DNA from: Diploscapter coronatus
Taxonomy: Eukaryota > Nematoda > Chromadorea > Rhabditida > Rhabditidae
Assembly (NCBI GenBank): GCA_964036155.1
Contig: OZ038422.1
Span: 51,049,201 to 51,113,200, forward strand
DNA: 64,000 nt
Direction: 5' to 3'
Shown: in pieces, positions 11,390-24,799 of the stretch
How positions within the stretch are numbered: the stretch's first letter is position 1
How the letters are laid out: each line of letters begins with the position of its first letter
Translations under genes and position numbers: made by a program
Notes under the pieces: model-generated
Seen by the model: only the letters and a program-made list of their open reading frames with translations
What the model was told of the DNA's origin: nothing
The model's database searches: none

Positions 11390-14300
11390 GGCTCCAACCT
11401 CAACGACAGCTGCGTGATGATAGCCAGACGATTCACGACCGTGTCCTTAAATTAAATCATTTACCTTAAATATAAGCATGAATGATAATTAAGTATGTTT
11501 CAAATCTATGCATATGATTGATACTATTATTAGTAGCAATTCGAAGATCCTGCCTCAACTTCTAGCATCGAAAAGAGTAGATACAAAATTTCAAATATGC
11601 ATCAAAATATTACAAGTATTAAATCACTTTTTAATTGGCTAATGGGTCGAATTTCAAGTTTACAATTAATAAAAGATGAAAAAGGTCTTAATAATCCCCG
11701 TACTTAACGGATCACGTCTCTTCCAGTAATACGAGGCGTGTCTGGAGGTCTGCATTAGTCGTCGCGGATTTTCTCGGAATTTTTGTCGATTCTACCCCTA
11801 ACTTCAGCGAGGTGACCGCCGCTGGCAAAAGGGCCGGCCAAAAACGGCCTACGAACATCCAAACCACACACCACGATCAGCCAAAAATATGTAAGTTTAC
11901 CAAAAATTCGATGTTTATCGAAAAAAAAAATGAAAAAGCGACTGGAAACGTCAAAAATGTCGTTAAATAAATTTACATAGAGAAAAAAACGATGGAAGAA
12001 AATAATCAATGTTACAGGAAAAGATGGGACGATATAAATGACAAAATAAATAGTAATCTCAACATTTTCTTTAATTAATCGACTATAAAGTATATTCCCT
12101 TTTATGGTCAAATAGTAGGCGTCTTTGTATTTGTATAAAATGGAAAGATATTTGTAGGTGAATCAATATGCCCATTTCCGGCAAAATATTCACAGGTAGA
12201 TGTGAAAAACGCGTACGACGCAGAGATTTCGGATTTCGACTACAAAATATTTTGAACTTTTCTAAGCAGGATTTATACTTGAATATGAGAGTAAGTTTTA
12301 AAAAAAATTTTGGACTAAAGCACATTTTTGCTGGTATAATTTTCCTTTGACATGATTGCTCAGAATTATACAAGTAAATCTAAAATAAAATTCTGGAAAA
12401 ATGTTGAGGGTGGAATTTCAAAATATCCTAACAAAACATTTCGACATCACTTATTATTTCAAATAGTGTTATGAATGAAGAGAGGGTGAGCGAAAAATGG
12501 AACTTTTTCCTTAAAATGTCCATATAAAACTAGGCTCAATGAACCGTAAGTTCAACGCATAAAACCTAAGGCAAAAAGGACCCCCAATATTGAGAGTTTG
12601 GGGGGAGGGGGCAGACTAAGATCTTTTGTTTTCAAAACTCTGCCCCTATGATAAAATAGAGAACCTAAAAACTGGCTGAAATATAAAAATTTTCGTTTTT
12701 GATCCAAAAATAATCGCCGAAAAATGAAATGACAAAGATTATGTCCAGAGAATAAACTAGATGTTGCTGAAAATGGTCATTTTAAAAGTTTCTAGAAAGT
12801 AGATTGAGATAAAAGTTACCTAAACTTATAAGGGGCCGACCTCTTGAAAAGTTGATCTCGTACTTTAGGGTGAAAGTTAGGAAATGTCGAGAGTTTTCGG
12901 TGGATAAAATAGCATGAAAAATTGAGAAAAGGGGTAGATTGCAAATAGACGAAATATCATCGAATTTGAAGATATTAAGAAATAAAATAGGGAAATGGAA
13001 TGAAAAAGAAATCAGAAACGAAGAAATAGTGTGAAGAATCAGGACAAATTAGAAGTAAAGAAGGGAAATTCGCTCTCGAAGAGTTGAATTACAAGCCAAA
13101 AGCAGATTTCCGCTCTATATCATATTATTGCATCATGTCGTCTATTGACCAAATTGGTGTATTCTTAGATTTTCCAGAGTTCACATTTTCGTATTTCGGA
13201 TTGATTTTAGGGGAATTGTAGCTTGCAAATATAAGATTTGTATATAGTTAGTGCATAAAATGTCGGTATAATACTACCATGAATAAAATAATAAAAAATC
13301 ATGTTTCAGGATAATTCTTGTTTAAGATTTAAATTAATTTGTAGCTTCAACTCGGAATCAATAGTCCAGATTTAATATAGCCTCTAAAACATGTATGTTT
13401 CAAAGTTATCTTTGCAACTATAGAATAATATCTCAATCAATAATTATAGATTAGAGTCAAAATTATAATAAATTGAATAAAGAAGTATAAATTAAAGTTC
13501 AAAGGAGTCAGCATTTATTGAAATTTGGAATTGATGAATGAATTATTCGCGCTTTGGAAAATTTCGACCCTTCCGTTCCGAGAATTAGTGTTCGGTCGGG
13601 CATAAAATAAAACCACAAAAACGAACTTTAATGTAAACTCTTTGGGAAGAGAAATCTATAAAATGTCTGTATTTCCTAATCTATATTTTTCATCTTTTAA
13701 ATTTTAAGTCAAGCAAAATATACATCTTTTACATAATAATATGTATCAAAGTATTTTTAACATTGATATCAAAATCTGAATCATATCATTTGAAGGTTAT
13801 GTCAACTATGGAATATCATCATATTTCTATCCTTGTTATTGATTCTTATCATAAGCATATGTGATATTATTCTAAATGTATTTTAAAATGGTTTTCGTCA
13901 TTCGAAAAGCGAACGGAAATTGCTTACGACAATGTGCGAAGGCTGAACTTTGAATTGATAAACAAAATGCGAAATTGCATGTCATGGATTTTAACATTTC
14001 AGATAAGAGTATATCACACATTTTACAAATTATTTAATAATTATGATATTTATCTCAAATCATTCAACAGGTAATAAAAAATGATAACTCTCAATATTAA
14101 ACTACCTTTAAAGTAGGCGCAAATTAACGCGATGACGATATAATTTTCACACCATTTTTAATCAATTATCTCAAAACCAAACAAAAAAGCGGAAAATTCA
14201 ACGCAAATTAAACGAATTGGTCTCTAAGGGGTAACTTAAATAAGCTATAAAAGCGCTTCCGAGAATATGTTAATGAAAAAACAAGGTGGTTAGAGTAAAG

Positions 14301-17300
14301 GTTAAAAATTAGACACAGAAATATATTGTACAAAAATAGATTATTATTATTTGATAATGCAAATGATGCGATAATGTATATGAATTAAAGTCCAAAATAT
14401 GATAAAAATGACAAAATTATGTACAAGTTCTAGCTTAAACTAGGTTTGAGACCTTCGTTCTCTAAATCCTAAATCTTTATTTCTTTGCACTCACATTTTC
14501 CCATAAAAGCGCGCCCAGATTGCTTTGGAGCAATTAGGGCTTTCCGAAACTTTTCATTCACATCTTTCGCCTTTACAAAAATCTCAAATCCATTCATTGT
14601 TTTCCTAAGTAATTATAGTTTAGATCAAACATCTGAATTTAAGTTTAGTAATGTCAAAATTAAGCATGAATCATAGTCTTCGAGATATTCTTTGAAACCA
14701 ATGATGTCAACATTCCAATAATAAAAAGTATCAAGCTTACTGAAAAAGTTACGCGTTACCATGGATTTTTGCCAGGACTTAGAGTCTAATGATAAAGATC
14801 ACTATAATACGGGGAAAATTCCTGGTATATTAAGATAATATTTTAAAAAAATCCTATAGTTGAATATTTGCTATTTATTACAGAAAAAAGACATATAATT
14901 GAACTTCACATGATTTAAGATGAATAATAATTTAGAATATCTCATTTTTAGATAATCTAATAACTTGAGGGATGTTCAAACATCTTATGCTTTCAGAAAT
15001 ATTTTGATATCAAAATTTATGAATTTTAGATTCGAAAAAAAAAATCGGAAGAAACAATTTGCTCACTACATTCTTATTCTACTCCCTGAAATTATATAGC
15101 ATGCATGGTTTCACATTTTCCTATCGCCAAAATTCCAAAATATCAACGACAAATGCGCGGCGATGTCGGAAACCTCTCAAGTGTGGAGGCAAATTTGTGA
15201 CGGCAAGTAAGGAATAAAAAGAAGTGTGACAAGATTAGAAAGTATCGAAATATGTGTGGATAAAGATATCGAAATCGGATAAAAACATGTTCATATAATA
15301 ATTCTTAGTAGCTATTATATCATCTAGCGGTATTGCAATTTTGTCATGGCATTAACCATCATCTACGAAGCATAAAACTCAAATTTCCGAACCTCAAGAT
15401 ATTATATACAAGATTCGTTATTAAAGAATAGGTACACGGTATGTTTCTAGACAATTCATAATAGTCCTTTTCTAACGATAGGATAATAAGATAATAGTTC
15501 GATATCAAAGTTTAAAACTTAAAATAGCAAGTACAAATTTAAGTTCATTTTTAATTCAATGATGTAAACGTCCGCGAGGAAAAAAATTACGCGTGAGTTT
15601 TGCAAAATTGTCCTCGAGAATCGATTTTCGGCTCAGGGCTGTGAAAATATGCAGCAGCAGCAGAAATGGAGCGGAAATCCCCAGGTAAAAGGTAAAGATG
15701 AAGAATCTAAACACGGCCGATTCGAGAGTAAATGAAAGATGAGAGGAAATTAGAGAATCTAGAAATCCAGGTGCAAGAAATTGTTTCTTTGATATCATAG
15801 CGTCAGGGCATGATGAAGGATAGATGAGAAATACGACTATTCTAATATTGTACAACAAATGTAGTTGAAGAATTAAATAACAATGGGTCATATGATGAAG
15901 TAAGCTAAATAATTTTGTTCTCAGATACAGAGCTTATACTAGCAAATTAAAGTTGACGAGAAACAAAGAAATTGTAATACGATTAAGCTGGAATCCTCTT
16001 TAAAATAGCTATGATTATAATTGAAACATAAAAATTGTCATCTCCTAAAGATGGACTTAAATCTACTGCAAAATTCAGGAAGAAAGATCTAGAGGTGATA
16101 ATTTAATCATTTTTTAAGGAAAGGGAAATTTAAAACACAAACTGCAAGCTTTCAATTGAAAAGGCAAGGAAAAAGTTGCCGTTGTTTGCAAGGGGACAAC
16201 TAATTTGATTCTATGTTTGGCGCCTCCCGTGAATTCTCGCGGATGACCAAGCCAGGGCAATTTCACGGGGTTAGACCTGACAGGACAGGAAAATGAGATG
16301 AACGTCAAGGACTTGAATTAAAATATTGCGGAAGAAAAGTTTAGAAATTCATTATCCATTCAAGAAAAAGCTGATCTTCATAGAAAGTTTTCTGCTTCAC
16401 AACGGCTACGAAGAGCAAATTTATCTATGATAAACATACACATTGAAATAATATGTTTCAGATTTTTGAATATAAGAAATAAAGCAAAAGTTTGGTAATA
16501 AAAGTGATGAAGTGATGCATAAGAAACCAAAATATTCCGAGCAAAATATCCAAGTTCACGAAAGTCCAGAGTCACGTCTAAAAATTTCATAGCAGTATTA
16601 ACAGCCTTAACTTTGCGGCTGACTTTGACTCGCATCGAGCATTTTTCGAACGTGAAAAACGCGACATAAGCGAATTAGAGCAGCAGGGCCGAAAGTAATT
16701 TTTGCACAGCCGCGGTTAGCCGGAAAATTCCCCCAACTCATTCGCGGCAAAAATTCGGTTAGTGCAGAGAAAAGGTAATTTCCAAAGGAAGAGACGGCAA
16801 AAATTACCCAGCCTTTAATCTTGTATCTTTCAATATAGAATTTGGCCAGAGTCGCAGAATTTAATGATATTTGAAGGGCCAGTCAAGAAACGACCAATTT
16901 GAGTTTAGGATACCTAGCTATTAAAGTTGGATAGTTTAGAATTTAGTTTAGAAGCCCGAAAACAACAAGGAACTGGTCTTCTTCAAATCCAATTTCGAAA
17001 GTGTTTTCTGCTTCCAGGATTTTGATGTTGCAATGTTTCAAAGGTCCGAAAATTCGATGATGTTTTTGGACCATTTTTAAAATCAATGAATTGCATTGTA
17101 GCCGAATGCTATACAGCATTATCAATAATTCCGAATAATACACGCAAATTTGAAAAGTATTCAGAAATATTTTTAAAATGTGAATATTCTATTATTAAGC
17201 AGAATGACGAAACGATGTCAATTAATACTTTCACCATAAGTCTAGATTTGAAACATACCCAAAATAGCGTATAAAAATATTTCTGGACTAACCCTGCCTA

Positions 17301-20300
17301 GAGTGGCGTCCGGTTCTCAGAGATTCGCGCTGTCGATAGAGCGACGGCATTTGACGAGGCACACGACAGACCAACCGAGGCTATGAGATGACTGTCCGCT
17401 AGCTAACGATCTGAAAATCTTAAACGTAAATGTATTGAAGAATCAAGAGAATTTTTGCAATATCTACGCTTGTAACATCAACAGTTTATAAAATAGTATA
17501 GTAATGATTAGATATGGGTTATTTACTATACTCTTTATATGGAGCTATCGATATGTTTTCGCGGCTGAGAATAATTTCATATCATTGTGGCTTTCAGCAT
17601 TTTCATTTCTGCAAATAAATGAGCCATTATTCTTCCTAAATCTAGTGTAAACAAAATATGTAAATGAATTGGGATAACATAAAATAGAAATCGGCTTATA
17701 TGATTTTAGCCTTAAGACAAAATAATATCTTAACTTGAAATTTTGGAAATTTCATTCAATCTACCGGCCACCAACAAGGTTGGAAAGTTTATCTGTTTTT
17801 GAGGAAAAGTGAGTGAAATATTTGGAAAACAAACATTTTTATACTATCATAAAATCTACCTTATATGGTGCATCGTCTCACGTCGAGTCCAGAAATCGGT
17901 TCGATCGTTGCACGACAATTTATAAAGGGAATACGATAGCAGATACAGTTGGGTCTCGTCAGAATGAAGCCAGATAATGTCACATCCAAGGTCGTCGAGA
18001 ACTCAGAAGCTGGAACGACGAAGCGCATACGACGATCGGTGCAGGACCATCTGGAAGTAAAGAATTTCATGTTTATTGGAGGAAAGAGTGGAGTTGGATT
18101 GAACAATGTAAAAATGAAATGGACTTTGAGATACTTTGAAACATAACAGGAAAATATTGATCTTCAAAGTTTCAAAATAGTAGGAGATTTGAGTAATGTT
18201 CCACATTACAAGACGATGATCAACAACATAGCTAAAAGCTATTTTTTCCCTAAGTTGCTTGAAACCTACTTCTCAACCTTCATAAGAACCAAGTTTAAGA
18301 AAGTTCGTGTTGTCAGATTCGATAAAAAAATCGATAATCGCTTGGTAATTATGCGGAATCAATTAGACGCTAGCATTAATTTCGCACATCGCATTGCATT
18401 GCATTGCTGGTGAATAATAGGTCCGGCCGACGAGGAATTGTAGGGAGGAGAGCTGTGGTGTGGGTATGTTTTTATCTCCAACATCCTAGACACTCACTCA
18501 CCCCGAGGGGAGGGGAGCTTGGATACAGAAGCGGGGAAATAGACGGGATTATTAGGAGAGTTTAAAGATAATAAAGTTAAGCTAAAGAGATCGATATAAA
18601 TGCGACTGAGAGAAAAAGATATCAAATCCGCTAATTCGAGCGATATCTTTTTTTGGTAGCGCGAAGCAGCTTAATCAGACCTAGGGAACACTTTCGTCAG
18701 ACGAATAAAATATACAAGGGATAGGTCGCACGAACGAAATTTTCGTTATAACTTTATCATTATAAGTGGAGAAAATCGTAGGCTAGAGATACAAAATTGC
18801 ATAGCAAATATTATAAAGAGGTAGATGATCGCAAGTGATCGCTGGCGATCGTCCTCCCTAGGTCTGAGCTTAATTGATTCCCATAGGGATTAGGTTATCT
18901 AAATGTAGTCAAAAGATTTGATCAAATTTACGGATAGTAAAATTAGGTTTCAACAACTATTATAGAAAAATGCCGAATATTTGACTATCTATACATTATT
19001 CGTCTGCTAAAATAGTAGAAAAAGTAAATATTCATTACATAAAGCATGTAGTAATCACTCATGTGATAGAAAAATAAGTTTTATCAAGTCTGCTCTTATC
19101 TTAATCCTTTAGCAACATATTATGCGCTACCGATAACCTAATTGCGGAGTAATTTCAACTTGCAAGCGCCAGGATTAAATCAATTTATCTATTTTCTATA
19201 AGCCGGCTTCATGTAGTAAATTCAAGTGTAATTGCACTTTATGTAGGCGAGTGAAATGGCTTCAAGAAAAAGCTATGTACTTACTAGCGCTCGAATAACT
19301 AGATTATCAATTGAGCGCGAGTACTAGTGTTCTATGCAATCAAATTTTAATGTTATTAAACAAATAACTGACCTCGGAGCGCAAATTTTGCATAATAATT
19401 AAAAGGGTTGACTTTGAAATACTAAATTCCAACTAATTGCAACAAACTAGTCTAGAGGCATAAAACTTCAGCATCCGAGCACGTGTAACACCTCTGTGGT
19501 GTTCAGTGACGTTATTCACGTTTTTACGTGTCCTGGCGTTTCCGCATTTGCAATTATGTAGTTTTTCCACATTGAAATATCGGGTTTGGCTTGAAGCAAA
19601 ATGATTGCCACAAGCAATTTCGCATTTTGAAATCGGTTAGGGGCAGGAAAAAACTCGAAAAATGGAGAAAATTACGGGAATTTTAACCTGTTTTAAAAAT
19701 CGGCTTCATTGCTAAACGATTATAAAATATTCTCATTTAAAAGCATTGTTTAACAATGGAGCGCATTTAACGATATTTGTCAAATAAATATGATAAATAT
19801 AAAATGGGATATGTTTAAATTTATCTGGTTGGATATCTAAGGGTTATCTTCGTGCTAACCGCTTTTCTCCTAGGATTTTATAGTAGCTTTAAGCCCATTT
19901 TAAAGCATTGGCGGCAAAAACCGGCCGGGATATACTTAATGATTTCTATAAGTGTGCTGAATGTCGGATTAACGATTAGCACATTAGAGAGGAGGCAAAT
20001 GCATATTCCGAGCTTCATTTTTTCTCTTCTTCTCCTTTTTCGCCATTTCTCATTTTAGCACAAAATAAAACGTCCCCAATAGAAATTAATCTAAAAGTTC
20101 AAACTTGGCCCTCAAATTATACGATGCGCATTTTTGGAAAAATATTTCACCAGTGAAACGGACCAGGGGATCAAAAGTGCAAAATTATAGGGTCCTGTCG
20201 CACTACCACTGCGCTAAAGTGGAAAAAGAAAGTCGTGCATGAAGTTGAAGTGTCAAATGCGGAGTTCGGAAGGGGGTAAAAGGATAAACATGTTAGGGAC

Positions 20301-23300
20301 TCTTGAGAAGTGATGATTAGGCGACTCTTGGACTAAAAATGGAGGCGTGGCTATAATATGGGGATATGCACGTCTTAAATCCACAAATCCGAAACACGCT
20401 TAGAAGATGACGCGTAAATTTGGCTGGGGTTTTGAAACCGAAAACATCAGGTGTAGGTAGATTTTTGTAGTGCATAGAAAATTAAAAAAGAGTAACGTAT
20501 TTTACAAATCTCCTTACTTCGCTCACGATTTCTCCTTTCAAAAAACGCGTATATTATGGATATTCGGCAGCTAGTCGATTTACCACTCCCACCCAGTTTT
20601 CTCCTTGTAATCGCTGTGCATAGAAAACTTATCAGCTTATTTTCTTTTTATTTTCGCGAACTATAGCCTTATTGGCGTCAGATTAATGACAATTGATTTT
20701 AGTAGCTTCTGAGAAAAAATTATCGAAGAAATTCCCCAAAAAAATGACGAAAATCGAAAAGTAACGAAAAGTGAAAATAAAACAAGGCATAGAAAACAAC
20801 GCGGTTTACGTTCACTGTCAAATGCCATTTTGAATTTTCATTTTTCGTCGGTTTGGAAGGAGGAATCTCATGTGTACTTGAATTGCATATCTAAAGACAC
20901 TCCAGAAATTAGGTTAGAGTTTTAGAATAAAAACCCATTTCCGCAATTTTGCAACATTTTTCCAATTAATCCCATTTTATTTTCAAAAATATTGTCATCA
21001 TAGGTGGGATTATCAAACAATAAAGTTATTTAACCTGAATAAATGGGAGCTATTTTGAGTATAATTCGGGAAATTTGTTTTAATGATATTATAGCGGAAA
21101 TAATAGTAAAGTTCAACAAAGATATCTATATTTATAAACTGAAAATTTCCCAGGGACGATATTTTTATTGGCCCATAAATTTGTCGTCGAAATTAAAAAC
21201 TAACTTTATAGATGGTTTATTACGCACTCAAAAGTACATTACTTTCATCGAAAAATTGAGAAACCATGAATTTCGTTAAAAAAAACTGCAAAAAAGAAAA
21301 ACAAGCGACCCAATGCATTACCACTCGGCTACAAGAGTTTCGTGCAACTGCCTTTATGAGAGTTTGAATTTCGATTCGGATCTTAGAAAATCTTAACTTC
21401 TCTGGAATTAATTATGAATGCCGGGAATATCTAATTTCCTCGACTCTATAGGGCAAGGAGCCATTGAAAAATGTTCAACTGCCAAGAAGCAAAATACCAA
21501 ATGATAATTAGCTAATTAGATGTTTTAATCAATATCTAATTATTTATCGGATATTTCACCTTAGATTGGAAATGCTATAGTTACACTACATTAATGGAAG
21601 AAAAGTATCCAAATTTCTAAACCTATCAAAAACTTGTTTATTTTACGAAACTCTGCCATTTCTATTGTTCAAAACGAGTACAATTTTAAAATTGTACAAA
21701 TTTATTGTATTCAATATATTTTAAAGATCAGATAAAATTAAAGTTCAACTTACCCAAACCTCAAAATCATCCGTTGTTCGCTCCAGACTCACAAACCAAA
21801 AATCTATCCGCCTGAAATATTCGAAAATAAAGTTGTAGTATGCTATGAAATCACGCTATGAGAATATAGAATATTGGTTAGTTCAAGGGTTTTTGTCAGA
21901 AAGGAAGTCAGAAGAAATACGAGGCTCGAAATATTATTTGAAGCCATAAGATTGCATTGATATGACATGTAAGCTGAGAAAAACTAGCCTCATAGATATT
22001 TTAAATGAAAAACACCTATAATTATTCTAATCTAATTAATATGAGCATTCTATTTAAAGAAATACGAATCTCAAGGAAGTTCTGAAAATATTAATTAGTT
22101 GCAAGAGATTTGCCTAGAACAAATACATTGGAGTTTAAAAAGACATCAATTCCGTGATATTCTGTGACGATTTCTAGACTTGATTGAAAGAGGTCATTAG
22201 TGCAAGTTCTGAGACAGCTTAAAGGGATATCCTAAGCTTAGCTTATTTAACATATTGCAATTCCTTAAGCGATCGACGAATTAAGTAGGCATAGACTTTA
22301 GACTCTAGATTCAGAGTTCTAGGAAATCAATATGGTTTAAAAATAGGCCTTTAAATAAGTTATATGATACGATAGAAATGAAAATGGTTGATAAGCGCGT
22401 TAAAATTGTTCAATACTTTAATCTAGTGGCTAAAGATAGGTTTAAAACTTTGTATCCATAAACTGAGCTCTTAAAACCGACTACCACTCACCATAGTAAC
22501 AAATGATAATTCATTAATTCTCTCGGGATGTTTTACCTATCTTAAAAAGTAATAAAACCACTTTTGTTGGAAAATTGAGGAAAACTGCATTTTAAAGTAG
22601 GCTAAACTATAAAAACTATATCTTAACCTACACTTTTCTTTATGCAACCAGCTACCGAGTATCATGAGGCTAATTACCTCATATCTAAATCTAAATATTC
22701 AAATCAGAAGATAAGCAACCTGGTGACGCAATATATGCGAGTCAAAGTTGGTGAATAATTACGAAGGCATAGACTAAGCACGCACGACTTCAAGGATATT
22801 GCAAGTGGCTGAATGCTCGAGCCTTCGGCATGTCAAGTGCAGCACGCCAGACTATTTTTCAGGATCTATGTTTAAACATAGGCTAGAGATCAATTAGATC
22901 GGAAAATCTGGGCAGGAAAATTAAACAGGTTTCAAACTTATTATTGTTTTGTAGAAGAAAATCAATTTTCAATGTACCTTACGGATGGCTCATATAAGAG
23001 TTTGGATTAAAAACGGATAAGTTCCATAATATTTCGGCTTTAAAATGTGACGAAAGAACTTTAGTAGAGAATCGAGGGTAACTAAATACAAAATCCCAAG
23101 AAGTTTCACAAAATCAAAAATCAGTTGTAGAAAAATATTATACCCAATAATACCCAAACGATGTTTGTAGTTTTCTATGATTCAGCCTCGGGAGAATATG
23201 TCCCAAACTAATAGAAAAAAGGCGGAAATAACGGACTTCTTATATGAAAAGGTGACTTTTGTTGAGAATGGAGCATAATAAAATTTTTGGAGCGAAACAA

Positions 23301-24507
23301 ATTTTCGAGAAATAGCATTGGATGTTGGTGCGTAAAGAGCCAAAAAATAAAAATAAGCCCTAATTTTTGGAGATTTAGATGGGAAAAAATCGGACATAAT
23401 GGATAAAATCCTCTTTGTTAGGCTCTACTCAAAAGGGAGGGGAAGTTTCTCATTGATGCAGCAATTTCTTTCCGATTTAGCGATGGAGCATGTTCTTTTA
23501 CCCACGGAGCAATTTTTTCCATTTAGCGCACTTACCGACAAAAAACCCTCGACTTACCTCCCTTCCATTCTCGTAACAATACATTATTGTGTGCTTTTAC
23601 TAAATCAAAGGGGTATTTTGATCAAAAAAATTGTGCAAATTTTGCAATGTTTCTTCGAAACTTTGAGAACATACTAAGAGCCGGGGTCAAGAAAAAAATT
23701 CAGACTGTAGAAAAATGATGAATAATTCATTAGAATTTTGTAGGAAATGCTCAAATTAGATCAGTTTAATTCTAAAAATGATGAACTTGACATGTTTTCA
23801 TCGTTTTGAATAAAAACCTAGGGATCTCTCCAAAAATGGAAAATTACTACGAAATTTTTAAGGCGTAAAGAGAATTGTTCGACGATTTTATCAAGGCATA
23901 AGAATATGGAATTATCCACGGAATTTTTGATGATTGCGTGCGAGTCGGTAGTATCAAAAATGAGCATCTTTCTTATGGAAAAATCGAATTCGCAAGAAGA
24001 CAGCATTATTATATGAAACCGGGGACGAGAAAATAAAGAATTTGTACATTTGATAGATTTTCAAAAATACTGGGGGTTATTCGAAAAACAATCGTCTTCA
24101 GTTTGAGCGTATTTTTGGGAAAATAACCTATTTTAAAGGTAATAAACTTGGAGGTTCGAAAATTTGCCAGAACTAGATTCTAACTAAGTTTAGTAAAGAA
24201 AAGGTAAAATCTCGACTTTGATAGTTGCATATTTCTAAATCTAAAGCTTCGATGGATATTTAAAGAAAAAGTTAATAGTTTTGTAAAAATAACCCCTTTG
24301 ACTTTTCGAGTGTAGACAATTTCATTCTGGGGGACTTGAATATCGGAAATGAAGCTCCTACGATTATGCAGACTCTGAAACTACAAAGAAAATGTCGATG
24401 GGAAAAAGAAAATCTATTTTAAACTTTTGAAAAATGAAATTTCAAAGTTCAACATCTTAAAAATCGAGATTTAAACAATTTTCCAATATCTTCATTACCC
24501 AAAAGCG
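11390..24507. other. 13-kb stretch without a supported gene
   Basis: I found no splice-compatible chain of coding exons, tRNA, rRNA or CRISPR-like array here. Open frames are short, overlap on both strands and carry no motif. Notable local sequence: a G-rich strand near 12597-12612; a GC-richer patch at 17300-17400; a small hairpin at 18811-18831 (GATCGC stem) and another near 19485-19502 (AACACC/GGTGTT). It may hold regulatory sequence of the innexin, unrecognised non-coding RNA or decayed repeats. Confidence 0.45.
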
Positions 24508-24591
24508 ATGATTACGATAACCGTTCTTCTATTCCACGCCGTCTTTACTGTTTCCGGCCAAACTGCTCATGTGAATCAGGTGAAAAGAACT
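24508..24591 (+). CDS. Candidate signal-peptide exon, placement uncertain
   Basis: ATG followed by a hydrophobic run and a small-residue cleavage context (MITITVLLFHAVFTVSGQTA), ending at CAG/GTGAAA, a plausible donor. It may be the first exon of the membrane-protein gene that follows, if joined in phase 0 at 24776, or an unrelated open frame. The acceptor it would need (TTTCAAG) is weaker than those used elsewhere in this window. Confidence 0.3.
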
Positions 24592-24799
24592 AGGGTTATA
24601 CGTGCGGCAGAAAATTTCGAATCGAACTCTGCTCAACAAGAGTTTTTTTTCTACAAATTTTATGTCCGTACCCGGTCCGAGCGATATTAAAAATTTTGAA
24701 CCGCAACTTTATAACTCTGAAATAAATGAAAAAAACTTCTGATTTAAAAAAGTAAACGAAATCTGAAATTTCAAGACACTTTGCGGGTGCAAAGTGAAG

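Noticed and set aside
16114..16308. Short minus-strand frame with Pro/Cys content
   Set aside because: No splice-compatible neighbours, no motif, and the codon pattern resembles the surrounding non-coding DNA.
21750..21775. CTTACCCAAACCTC as a spliced-leader-like sequence
   Set aside because: It does not match SL1 (order and spacing differ), and no Sm site or donor structure of an SL RNA gene follows.
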